From positions 434,001-498,000 of the forward strand of contig NZ_CP063400.1 of assembly GCF_021729865.1 (NCBI RefSeq): 64,000 nt of DNA, written 5' to 3'. Every line of letters starts with the position of its first letter. Position 1 is the stretch's first letter. The position numbers and the translations under genes were made by a program. Source of the DNA: Hydrogenophaga sp. SL48. GTDB taxonomy: Bacteria > Pseudomonadota > Gammaproteobacteria > Burkholderiales > Burkholderiaceae_C. Below the pieces are notes generated by a model. The model was not told where the DNA came from. It did no database searches and saw nothing but the letters and a program-made list of their open reading frames with translations. This document shows, in pieces, positions 39,207 to 47,377 of the stretch.

Positions 39207-42200
39207 ATGACACCACAACTCCCGGGCATCCCCCACTACGCCGAGCTGCGCTGCCTCTCCAACTTCAGCTTCCTGCGCGGCGCCAGCAAGCCCGAAGAGC
39301 TGGTGGAGCGCGCCCAGGCGCTGGGTTACACCGCCCTCGCCCTCACCGACGAGTGTTCACTCGCCGGCATCGTGCGCGCCCACGTGGCCGCCAAAGAGCA
39401 AGGCCTGAAGCTGCTCGTGGGCAGCCAGTTCCAGGTGCAGAGTGATGCGCCGTTCACCCTGATCGTGCTCGCCATCAACCTCAACGGCTACGGCAACCTC
39501 TGCGAGTTCATCACCCGGCTGCGCCGCACGGCATCCAAGGGCACGTATCGCCTCACGCTGAAACCCATCAGCGCCGAGGCGCTGACCGACTGCCTGGTGA
39601 TCGCCGTGCCGCAGCGCGGCAGCACGCAGGCGCAGATGGACACGGTGGCGCGCTGGCTGCTCCAGCATTTCATGGGCCGCTGCTGGCTGGGCGTGGAACA
39701 GCTGCGCCTGATGGACGACGAGATGCGCCTGCACCGGTTGCGCCAGAGCAGCGAGCTCACCGCCGTGCCGCTGGTGGCCGTGGGCGACGTGCACATGCAC
39801 CTGCGCTCGCGCAAGGCCTTGCAGGACGTGCTCACCGCCACGCGCATCGGCAAACCCTTGACCGAATGCGGCCACGCGCTCGCGCCCAACGCCGAGCAGC
39901 GCCTGCGCTCGCGCCTGGCGCTGGCGCAGCGTTACCCCGAAGCCCTGCTGGCCGAGACGCTGAAGGTCGCCGGGCGTTGCAGCTTTTCGCTTGACGAGCT
40001 GGCGTACCAGTACCCGAGCGAGGTGGTGCCGCCGGGCGAGACGCCGGCGAGTTACCTGCGCCGCCTGGCCTACGAAGGCATGGGCCGGCGCTGGCCCGCG
40101 GGGGCGCCCGCCTCGGTGCAGCAGCAGGTGGAGCACGAGCTGACGCTGATCAGCGAATTGCAGTACGAGCACTACTTCCTCACCGTGTACGACATCGTCG
40201 CCTTCGCGCGCTCGCAGCACATCCTCTGCCAGGGCCGCGGCTCGGCGGCCAACAGCGCGGTGTGTTACTGCCTGGGCATCACCGAGGTGGACCCGGCGCG
40301 CACGGCGGTGCTGTTCGAGCGCTTCATCTCGAAAGAGCGCAACGAGCCGCCCGACATCGACGTGGACTTTGAACACGAGCGGCGCGAAGAAGTCATCCAG
40401 TACCTCTACGCGAAATACGGCCGCGAGCGCGCCGCGCTCACCGCCACCGTCATCAGCTACCGCCCACGCAGCGCCCTGCGCGACGTGGGCAAGGCCCTGG
40501 GCTTCGACGAGGCCGCGCTCGACGCGCTGGGCAGCGGCCACCGCTGGTGGAGCGAGGACGGTTTTGCACCCGAGCGCATCCTGGAGGTCGGGCTCGACCC
40601 GGACAGCCTGAAGGTGCGCCAGCTCGTGGCGCTCACCGGCCAGCTCATGGGTTTTCCGCGCCACCTCTCGCAGCACACCGGTGGTTTCGTGCTGACCCAG
40701 ATGCCGCTGTCGCGCATGGTGCCGATCGAAAACGCCGCCATGGCCGACCGCACCGTGATCGAGTGGGACAAGGACGACCTCGACGCCATGGGCCTGCTGA
40801 AAGTCGACGTGCTCGCGCTCGGCATGCTCACCGCGATCCGCAAGTCGCTTCATTTCATCGGCCAGCGCAAGGGCTTCGACTTCCAGATGCAGGACATCCC
40901 GGCCGAAGACGCCAGCACCTACGACATGATCTGCGCCGCCGACACCGTGGGCGTGTTCCAGATCGAGAGCCGCGCGCAGATGAGCATGCTGCCGCGCCTG
41001 CGGCCGCGCGAGTTCTACGACCTGGTGATCGAGGTCGCGCTGGTGCGCCCTGGTCCGATCCAGGGCGGCGCGGTGCACCCCTACCTGAACCGCCGCCAAG
41101 GCAAGGAACCCATCGATTACCCCAAGGGCCTGGAGGCCGCACTCAAGCGCACGCTCGGCGTGCCCGTGTTCCAGGAACAGTGCATGCAGATCGCCATCAT
41201 CGCGGCCGGCTTCACGCCCGGCGAGGCCGACGGCCTGCGCCGCGCCATGGCCGCGTGGAAGCGCAAGGGCGGCCTCGGAAAATACCAGGACCGCTTGCTG
41301 AATGGCATGGCCGAACGCGGCTACGAACTGGACTTCGCGCAGCGTGTGGTCGAGCAGGTGAAAGGTTTTTCCAGCTACGGCTTCCCCGAAAGCCACGCCG
41401 CCAGCTTCGCGCTGCTGGTCTATGCCAGCTGCTGGATCAAGCGCCACCACCCGGCCGAGTTCCTGGCCGCCATGCTCAACAGCCAGCCGCTGGGCTTCTA
41501 TTCGCCGAGCCAGCTGGTGCAGGACGCTGTGCGCCACGGCGTCGAAGTGCGCGCGGTGGACGTCATGGAGAGCGACTGGGACTGCACGCTGGAAGAAGTG
41601 GCCTCCGCGAGCGAAGTGCCTGACCCTCTCTCCCCTTGGGAGAGGGCTGGAGTGAGGGCGGCCCCCGAGCCCACCCTGCCCGCCGTGCGCCTGGGCCTGC
41701 GTCTGGTCAGCGGCCTGTCACGCGACGAAGCGCAACGCATCGTCGCAGCGAGAGGGGGAGCCACCCCAGCACACACCGAGGAACCGGCTTTGCCGGGCCG
41801 TTGGTGTGGCCCCCCTGGGGGGGAGACGCGAAGCGGCGCAGGGGGGGGCTTTCTTGACTCAGAAGACCTCGCCCGCCGCGCTGGGTTGGACCAGCAAGCC
41901 ATGCAACAACTCGCCGCCGCCGACGCGCTGCAGTCCCTGAGCGGCCACCGCCGCCAGCAGGTCTGGGACGCCGCCGCCCTCAAAGCCCCGCCCGCGTTGC
42001 TCAAGGAAGCCCCGATCGAAGAAGACACCCTCGACCTGCCAGAAGCCCCCGAAGGCGAAGCCATCGTCTGGGACTATGCGTCACTCGGCCTCACCCTGCG
42101 CCGCCACCCGCTGGCCCTGCTGCGCGAGCGCCTGCAGGCGCGCCGCTTCATGACCGCCGAAGCCTTGAAAGACGCGCCCGACGGCCGCCTCGTGCGCGCC

Positions 42201-42467
42201 TGCGGCATCGTCACCGGGCGCCAGCAGCCCGGCACCTCCAAAGGCGTGGTGTTCGTGACGCTGGAAGACGAAACCGGCGTCGTGCAGGTCATCGTCTGGA
42301 AAGCCCTGCGCGAGCGTCAGCGCAGCGCCCTCACCCGCTCACGCCTGATGGCGGTGCACGGCGTGTGGCAACGCGAAGGCGAAGTCTGCAACCTCATCGC
42401 CGGCCACCTGGAAGACCTCACGCCGCTGCTGGGCCGGCTGGCGACGGAGAGCCGGGATTTTCATTGA
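39207..42467 (+). CDS. dnaE2: Error-prone DNA polymerase DnaE2 (ImuC)
   Basis: 1086 residues, longer than the usual ~1020-1050. A PHP domain (~1-75 and on) is followed by the C-family polymerase core with PDIDVDFEHERRE near 382 and QHTGGFVL near 490, the HhH region, and an OB fold at the C terminus (GIVTGRQQPGTSKG, near 997). It copies damaged DNA with low fidelity together with ImuA and ImuB. Between LEEVASASEV and SEDLARRAG two palindromic repeats are read in frame: residues ~805-819 (41619-41663) and ~856-881 (41771-41849). They add a Pro/Gly/Arg-rich segment before the HhH/beta-binding part. Whether the protein still works is open. Confidence 0.93.
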   Translation: MTPQLPGIPHYAELRCLSNFSFLRGASKPEELVERAQALGYTALALTDECSLAGIVRAHVAAKEQGLKLLVGSQFQVQSDAPFTLIVLAINLNGYGNLCEFITRLRRTASKGTYRLTLKPISAEALTDCLVIAVPQRGSTQAQMDTVARWLLQHFMGRCWLGVEQLRLMDDEMRLHRLRQSSELTAVPLVAVGDVHMHLRSRKALQDVLTATRIGKPLTECGHALAPNAEQRLRSRLALAQRYPEALLAETLKVAGRCSFSLDELAYQYPSEVVPPGETPASYLRRLAYEGMGRRWPAGAPASVQQQVEHELTLISELQYEHYFLTVYDIVAFARSQHILCQGRGSAANSAVCYCLGITEVDPARTAVLFERFISKERNEPPDIDVDFEHERREEVIQYLYAKYGRERAALTATVISYRPRSALRDVGKALGFDEAALDALGSGHRWWSEDGFAPERILEVGLDPDSLKVRQLVALTGQLMGFPRHLSQHTGGFVLTQMPLSRMVPIENAAMADRTVIEWDKDDLDAMGLLKVDVLALGMLTAIRKSLHFIGQRKGFDFQMQDIPAEDASTYDMICAADTVGVFQIESRAQMSMLPRLRPREFYDLVIEVALVRPGPIQGGAVHPYLNRRQGKEPIDYPKGLEAALKRTLGVPVFQEQCMQIAIIAAGFTPGEADGLRRAMAAWKRKGGLGKYQDRLLNGMAERGYELDFAQRVVEQVKGFSSYGFPESHAASFALLVYASCWIKRHHPAEFLAAMLNSQPLGFYSPSQLVQDAVRHGVEVRAVDVMESDWDCTLEEVASASEVPDPLSPWERAGVRAAPEPTLPAVRLGLRLVSGLSRDEAQRIVAARGGATPAHTEEPALPGRWCGPPGGETRSGAGGGFLDSEDLARRAGLDQQAMQQLAAADALQSLSGHRRQQVWDAAALKAPPALLKEAPIEEDTLDLPEAPEGEAIVWDYASLGLTLRRHPLALLRERLQARRFMTAEALKDAPDGRLVRACGIVTGRQQPGTSKGVVFVTLEDETGVVQVIVWKALRERQRSALTRSRLMAVHGVWQREGEVCNLIAGHLEDLTPLLGRLATESRDFH
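41619..41663 (+). repeat. Second palindromic family, copy 2, inside dnaE2
   Basis: CCTGACCCTCTCTCCCC, TTGGGAGAGGGCTGG, AGTGAGGGCGGCC. Read in frame as PDPLSPWERAGVRAA. Its upstream relative is at 39145-39189. Confidence 0.8.
41771..41849 (-). repeat. GC-rich palindromic element, copy 6, inside dnaE2 (inverted)
   Basis: Plus strand: ACACACCGAGGAACCGGCTT, a TGCCGGGCCG arm, GGTGTGGCCCCCCTGGGGGG, GACGCGAAGCGGCGC, then a G-run. Very close to 12950-13034 and 56501-56575. Opposite orientation to dnaE2 compared with copies at gene ends. Read as TPAHTEEPALPGRWCGPP and a Gly/Arg tail. Confidence 0.85.
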
Positions 42468-42520
42468 ACCCCTGGTCGGGGCTCCGTACCATCTCAACAC
42501 CCTCACCGCAGGACCCCATC

Positions 42521-42802
42521 ATGTGCCGCAACATCAAGACCCTGTTCAACTTCGAGCCTCCGGCCAGCGAGCTGGAGATCCGCGACGCCTCGCTGCAGTT
42601 CGTGCGCAAGCTCAGCGGGTTCAACGTGCCGTCGAAGGCGAACGAGGCAGCCTTCGACCGCGCGGTGGCCGAGGTGGCGGAGTCGGCCCGGCGGCTGATC
42701 CAGTCGCTGGTGACCAACGCCGAGCCGAAGAACCGGGAGGTGGAGGCGATGAAGGCGCGCGAACGGTCGGCGCAACGTTTTGCGGGCGGGCCGCGCGGCT
42801 GA
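42521..42802 (+). CDS. DUF2277 family protein
   Basis: 93 residues. MCRNIKTLFNFEPPASELEI is the hallmark opening of DUF2277, and FNVPSKANEAAFDRAV is the conserved middle. It is helical and basic at the C terminus. The role is unknown. ATG 42521 fits the family start exactly. It lies 53 bp after dnaE2 and could be read with it. Confidence 0.9.
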   Translation: MCRNIKTLFNFEPPASELEIRDASLQFVRKLSGFNVPSKANEAAFDRAVAEVAESARRLIQSLVTNAEPKNREVEAMKARERSAQRFAGGPRG

Positions 42803-42816
42803 ACGGACCGCGCGCG

Positions 42817-43284
42817 TCAGCCGCCCAGCAGTCGCTCGGTGATGAAGCGCCAATGCGCCTCGCTCACCGGCGTGATGGATAGCCGGCTGCCGCGCTGCAG
42901 CACCACCATCTCGGCCAGCTCGGGCGTGGTGCGCAGTTCGGGCAGGCCGATCAGGCGGGTCTTCTTCAGCGCCTGCACGTCGAGCAGCAGCCAGCGCGGC
43001 TGATCGGCTGGCGACTTCGGGTCGAAGTAGGGCGAGGCCGGGTCGAACTGCGTCGGGTCGGGACGGGTGCCCGAGGCGACCCGCGCCAGGCCCACGATGC
43101 CCGGCTCGGCGCAGCTGGAGTGGTAGAAGAGCACGCCGTCGCCGATCTGCATGCCGTCGCGCATGAAGTTGCGGGCCTGGTAGTTGCGCACGCCGGTCCA
43201 GGGCACGGTGGCGCCGGGCGCGGCCAGCGCGTCGTCGATCGAGCACTCCTCGGGCTCGGACTTCATCAGCCAGTACTGCGCCAT
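42817..43284 (-). CDS. EVE domain-containing protein
   Basis: 155 residues, a single EVE (PUA-like) domain. YWLMKSEPEECSIDD at the start, WTGVRNYQARNFMR near residue 29 and GDGVLFYHSS near 48 are diagnostic. EVE domains bind modified bases in DNA or RNA; the ligand of this stand-alone subfamily is unknown. It lies 4 bp after the cupin gene on the same strand and is probably co-transcribed with it. No methyltransferase or restriction gene is nearby. Confidence 0.9.
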   Translation of the reverse strand: MAQYWLMKSEPEECSIDDALAAPGATVPWTGVRNYQARNFMRDGMQIGDGVLFYHSSCAEPGIVGLARVASGTRPDPTQFDPASPYFDPKSPADQPRWLLLDVQALKKTRLIGLPELRTTPELAEMVVLQRGSRLSITPVSEAHWRFITERLLGG

Positions 43285-43288
43285 GGTG

Positions 43289-43804
43289 TCAGACCCCGCC
43301 GTTCGGGTGCGTCGGGTCCACCCACAGCACCTGCTCGGGTTTCTCCACCGGTTCGATGTCCAGGTTCACGGCCACGGCCTGGCCGTCGCTGCGGCACAGC
43401 ACGCACTCCAGCACCTCGGTCGCGCTGGCGTTGATCTCCTGGTGCGGCACATACGGCGGCACGTAGATGAAGTCGCCCGGGCCGGCCTCGGCGGTGAACT
43501 CCAGGTGCTCGCCCCAGCGCATGCGCGCGCGGCCTTTCACCACGTAGATCACGCTCTCCAGCGGGCCGTGGTGGTGGGCGCCGGTCTTGGCGTCGGGGTG
43601 GATGGTCACGGTGCCGGCCCAGAGCTTTTGCGCGCCGACGCGCGCGAAGTTGATCGCGGCCTTGCGGTCCATGCCCGGCGTGCTCGGCACGTTGCCGTCG
43701 AGCTGGTTGCCGGGCACCACGCGCACGCCGTCGTGTTTCCAGGGGATGGTGTCGCTGGGGTGATGATCGTGATCGCCGTGGGGGTGCGGGTGATCATGGG
43801 GCAT
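43289..43804 (-). CDS. Cupin-domain protein with His-rich N terminus
   Basis: 171 residues. The first 16 residues, MPHDHPHPHGDHDHHP, hold seven His and could bind metal. The cupin barrel follows: GAHHHGPLESVIYVVKG near 80 and GDFIYVPPYVPHQE near 115 give the usual metal-binding His and Glu. Enzyme, storage or sensor roles are all possible. I chose ATG 43804 because it follows GGAGAC and precedes the His-rich stretch. First gene of a cupin-EVE pair. Confidence 0.8.
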   Translation of the reverse strand: MPHDHPHPHGDHDHHPSDTIPWKHDGVRVVPGNQLDGNVPSTPGMDRKAAINFARVGAQKLWAGTVTIHPDAKTGAHHHGPLESVIYVVKGRARMRWGEHLEFTAEAGPGDFIYVPPYVPHQEINASATEVLECVLCRSDGQAVAVNLDIEPVEKPEQVLWVDPTHPNGGV

Positions 43805-43984
43805 GGCGTCTCCTTCGATGGAGCGGCCAGTGTGCCAGCTTGCCATGGCGCCTGTCTCCGGGTGGCGTGTTTCCCGGGTGCTTCTGGGTGACGGCCCCGC
43901 CGCCACGGGGGCGGGCGTTTCCGGGTAGCCTACGACCCAATCCCTGCCCGCTCCCCGTCGGGCCCGAACCCGGTTTCTACACCC

Positions 43985-45184
43985 ATGACGTCTTCTCCCC
44001 CCAAGGCCGCGCCCCACGGCCTGCTGATCGCCAACCTGCTGTCGCAACTGGCCTTCGGCCTGCTGGCCATGACCATCTGCCTGCCGTCCATGCAGGAATG
44101 GGGTGCGATCTTCGGCTCCAGCCAGGCGGCGGTGCAGCTCACTTTCAGCGGTTTTGTGGTGACGTATGGGTCATTGCAGCTGCTTTACGGTCCGTTCTCG
44201 GACCGCATCGGGCGCAAGAAGATCCTGATGTTCGGTCTGGCGGTGTCCTTCGTGGGCTCGGTGCTGGCGGCGCTCGCGCCCAGCCTGCCGCTGCTGGTCG
44301 CGGCGCGGGTGCTGCAGGGTGCGGGCGCGGCGGCGGGCATGGTGGTGGGGCGCGCGATGGTGCAGGACCTGTTTGACGGCCCGGAGCGCACGCGGGTGAT
44401 GGCCTATGTGGGCATGGCGATGGGCCTGTGCCCGCCGCTGGCGACCATCATCGGCGGGCAGCTGCACGTGCGCCTGGGCTGGCAGGCCAATTTCGTGCTG
44501 ATGGCCGGTCTGGCCGCCGTGCTCTTTGTCGCCGCCTGGCGTGGCCTGCCCGACCACCGCAAGGCCACCACGGTGCAGCCGCACTGGCTGCGCGCCATGC
44601 TCTCGTCCTACGCGCGGCTGGCGCGCGAGCCCTCGTTCCTGCTGCACGTGCTGCTGCTGGCGATGACCACGGCCACCTTCTACGCTTTCCTGGGCGGTGC
44701 GCCCATCGTGCTCGGCAGCTACGGCGTGAAGCCCGACGGCATCGGCTTCTACATCATGGCCATTCCGGGTGCGTACATCGTGGGCAACTACCTGACCTCG
44801 CGCTTCGCCCGTCTCACAGGCGAGCGCCGGATCATGCGTTTCGGCCAGGTGCTGACCGTGGGTGGGATCGCGCTGATGCTGTTGCTCGCGCTCGCCGGGC
44901 TGAACACGCCGCTGGCGTTTGCCCTGCCGCTGGTGTTGCTGGGCATCGGCCACGGTCTGCTGGTGCCGCCCGCGCTGGCTGGCACGGTGGGCCTGCTGCC
45001 GGCGCTCGCAGGCTCGGCTGCCGCAGTGGCGGGGCTGTCGCAGCAGCTGATGGGCGCGGTGGGCGGGTTTGCCGTCGGGCTCTTCCATCATGAGGGCGCG
45101 GTCAACCTGGGCTGGCTGATGCTGGGGCTGACCCTGTGTGGTACAGGGGCGCAATGGCTGCTGCACAGGCGGAAGTCACCATGA
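43985..45184 (+). CDS. MFS drug-resistance transporter, Bcr/CflA type
   Basis: 399 residues and 12 membrane segments. Motif A GPFSDRIGRKKILMFG is near residue 65, and motif C-like GAGAAAGMVVGRAMVQD near 112 marks an exporter of the DHA1 family. It would use proton flux to expel drugs or small metabolites. Its stop overlaps the start of the next gene (ATGA), so the two are coupled. Confidence 0.87.
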   Translation: MTSSPPKAAPHGLLIANLLSQLAFGLLAMTICLPSMQEWGAIFGSSQAAVQLTFSGFVVTYGSLQLLYGPFSDRIGRKKILMFGLAVSFVGSVLAALAPSLPLLVAARVLQGAGAAAGMVVGRAMVQDLFDGPERTRVMAYVGMAMGLCPPLATIIGGQLHVRLGWQANFVLMAGLAAVLFVAAWRGLPDHRKATTVQPHWLRAMLSSYARLAREPSFLLHVLLLAMTTATFYAFLGGAPIVLGSYGVKPDGIGFYIMAIPGAYIVGNYLTSRFARLTGERRIMRFGQVLTVGGIALMLLLALAGLNTPLAFALPLVLLGIGHGLLVPPALAGTVGLLPALAGSAAAVAGLSQQLMGAVGGFAVGLFHHEGAVNLGWLMLGLTLCGTGAQWLLHRRKSP

Positions 45185-45966
45185 GTCGCTGGCGCGGTGT
45201 GGTCTGGCGCTGTCTGGCCGCCGCGGTGCTGGCCGCCGGCCTGAGCGGGTGCGGCCTGCTGCTGCGCGCGCCCCAGGTGCCGATGGACGCGCTGACCCTG
45301 CCACTGTCGCCCACCGCTCGCAGCCAGACGCTGATCGTGCTCATGCCCGGCGCGCAGGAGGTGCCGCAGGACATCGTGCGCGAGGGCTTCGTGGCGCAGG
45401 TGCGCGCGCGCGGCATCGACGCCGACGTGGTGGTGGCCGATGCGCACCTGGGCTATTTCCACAACGGCAGCTTCGAGCAGCGGCTGCACGACGATGTGGT
45501 CCGTCCGGCCCGCGCGCAGGGCTACCGATCGATCTGGATGGCGGGCATCTCGCTCGGCGGCTTCGGCGCCCTGCGCTACGCCCGCGCACACCCCGAGGAG
45601 GTGGCGGGCGTCATTGCGCTGGCGCCGTATGTCGCTCCCCGGCTGGTGTTGCAGGACGTGTGGCACGCGGGCGGCCTGCTGCGCTGGCAACCCGTGGGGC
45701 CGATCCGGCCGGCCGACCACGAGCTGCTGCTCTGGCTCAAGGGCTACGCCGACCCGGCGCAGGCGCCGCCGCCGCTGTACATGGGCTACGGCGAAACCGA
45801 CCGCCTGCAGCCCTTCATGCCGCCGCTGATGGCCGGCATCCTGCCGCCCGAGCGCCTGCTGGCGGCGCCCGGCGGTCACGACTGGGCGCCCTGGAAGGCC
45901 ATGTGGGCCGATGTGCTGGATCGGGTGCCGCTGCCGCGCGTGCAGCCGTCGGCGGCGGCGCGTTGA
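45181..45966 (+). CDS. Lipoprotein alpha/beta hydrolase
   Basis: 261 residues. The signal peptide ends in a lipobox LSGC with C24 as the lipidated residue. The nucleophile elbow is GISLGG with S124, and GGHDWAPW near 239 supplies the His. It is therefore a membrane-tethered serine hydrolase; its substrate is unknown. The ATG overlaps the transporter stop, and a third gene follows 40 bp on. Confidence 0.82.
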   Translation: MSRWRGVVWRCLAAAVLAAGLSGCGLLLRAPQVPMDALTLPLSPTARSQTLIVLMPGAQEVPQDIVREGFVAQVRARGIDADVVVADAHLGYFHNGSFEQRLHDDVVRPARAQGYRSIWMAGISLGGFGALRYARAHPEEVAGVIALAPYVAPRLVLQDVWHAGGLLRWQPVGPIRPADHELLLWLKGYADPAQAPPPLYMGYGETDRLQPFMPPLMAGILPPERLLAAPGGHDWAPWKAMWADVLDRVPLPRVQPSAAAR

Positions 45967-46006
45967 GCGCTGGCATTGCTTCACCTTTTTGGAAAGGCGG
46001 TTCCCC

Positions 46007-46759
46007 ATGTTCCAGAGCCTGCTTCCCTTCCTGGTGTTCGTCGTCTTCATCGTGGTGGTGGGCGTGGCCCTGTCCCGCTGGACGCAACGCCAGAACCAGC
46101 AACGGATTGACGCCTTGCGCGCGGGCGCGGCCGCGCGTGGCTGGTCGTGCGAGACGTCGAAGGACGGCGTGTTTGACCTGACCCGCTGGCAGGGGCAGAC
46201 CGACGGCGTGCGCTGGACGGCCGAACACCGCCGCCTGCGCCACAAGCGCAAAGGGCAGACGCGGACCCACAACGTTCGGTGGTGGGCCGACGCCTTCGGC
46301 GGGCCCACCTCGCCGCTGCTGCTGATGGGCGTGCCCCAGGGGCAGGAGACACCGGCGCTGAAGCTGGCGCAAGGTGAGGGGCTGCTGGCCACCATGGCGC
46401 AGAAGGTGGCCGGCTTCGCGCTGGACCAGTCGCTGGACACTTACTTCGGCGTCGAGGCGGGCCAGCAGGTGGAAGCGCGTGCGTTGCGCATGGTCGATGG
46501 TGCTGCGTTGCCGGGTTTCATCGCCCTGGCCGTGGACGCGAACTCGGGGGCTTTCTGGCTGAACCAGCCGGGCCATCGGGCCGCGATCGACGCGCAGGTG
46601 CGGAATGCGTCGAGCGCCCTGTCCGACGAGGTGGACCGCCCCTGGGTGCTGTTGCTGGGCCCCCGGGTGGGGCTGGCGCGCATGGCGCCGGTGAGTTCGA
46701 TCGCCGACCTGGAGCGCCTGGTGCGCGCGGGCGTCGCGCTGGTGCAAGCGGCCGGGTGA
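46007..46759 (+). CDS. Membrane-anchored protein of unknown function
   Basis: 250 residues. One N-terminal membrane segment (~residues 3-25), then a soluble domain with no family I recognise. It contains a WTAEHRRLRHKRKGQTRT-like basic stretch near 70, and a hydrophobic WVLLLGPRVGLA near 215. Start ATG 46007 follows GGAAAGGCGG. Its position suggests it belongs to the operon of the transporter and lipoprotein hydrolase. Confidence 0.75.
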   Translation: MFQSLLPFLVFVVFIVVVGVALSRWTQRQNQQRIDALRAGAAARGWSCETSKDGVFDLTRWQGQTDGVRWTAEHRRLRHKRKGQTRTHNVRWWADAFGGPTSPLLLMGVPQGQETPALKLAQGEGLLATMAQKVAGFALDQSLDTYFGVEAGQQVEARALRMVDGAALPGFIALAVDANSGAFWLNQPGHRAAIDAQVRNASSALSDEVDRPWVLLLGPRVGLARMAPVSSIADLERLVRAGVALVQAAG

Positions 46760-46807
46760 CCTGATCGGGGAAAATCACGCCTTCGTTCCCCGTTTCCGAG
46801 GTCTGCC

Positions 46808-47365
46808 TTGCCATTGCCCACCCCCCAGCCCCGCACCCCCATGCACACGCGCCGCGTCGAGTACCGCGGTTTCCATCGAGAAGACGGCCTGTGGGACATC
46901 GAGGGCGAACTGCACGACACCAAGCCCCACGCGTTCGAGATCGAGGGTGAAGGCACGTGGGCGCCGAATGAGGCCATCCACCACATGCTGATCCGCGTCA
47001 CGCTGGACGATGCCATGGTGATCCGCGACGTCGCGGTCGCCATGGACGCGCACCCGCACGACCCTTGCCCGCAGGCCATGGTGCCGATGCAGCGCCTGAT
47101 CGGCGAGACGGTGGGGCGCGGCTGGCGCCTGACCATCGAACGTCACCTGGGGGGCATTCAGGGCTGCACCCACCTGCGCGAGCTGCTGTTCAACCTCGCC
47201 ACCGCCGCGTTCCAGACCCGTTCGGCCTCCTTTGCCCCAACGGCCGACGGCCAGCCGCCGATGCACCTGGGCCAGTGCCTGGCCTGGGACTTCAACGGCC
47301 CGGTGGTGGAGAAGGTCTACCCGATGTTTTTCCGCTGGCAGCGGCCGGCGAAGACCGCCGCCTGA
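46808..47365 (+). CDS. DUF2889 family protein
   Basis: 185 residues. HTRRVEYRGFHREDGLWDIE near the start and QGCTHLRELL near 120 are typical of DUF2889, a protein of unknown role. I used TTG 46808 with GAGG just upstream, since family members begin with a Pro-rich stretch before HTRR; an ATG at 46841 is the alternative. It converges on the serine hydrolase gene 12 bp away. Confidence 0.85.
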   Translation: MPLPTPQPRTPMHTRRVEYRGFHREDGLWDIEGELHDTKPHAFEIEGEGTWAPNEAIHHMLIRVTLDDAMVIRDVAVAMDAHPHDPCPQAMVPMQRLIGETVGRGWRLTIERHLGGIQGCTHLRELLFNLATAAFQTRSASFAPTADGQPPMHLGQCLAWDFNGPVVEKVYPMFFRWQRPAKTAA

Positions 47366-47377
47366 GCGGCGCCGGGC

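Noticed and set aside
39357..41537. 726-codon minus-strand open frame opposite dnaE2
   Set aside because: Shadow of dnaE2; no ribosome site or family features.
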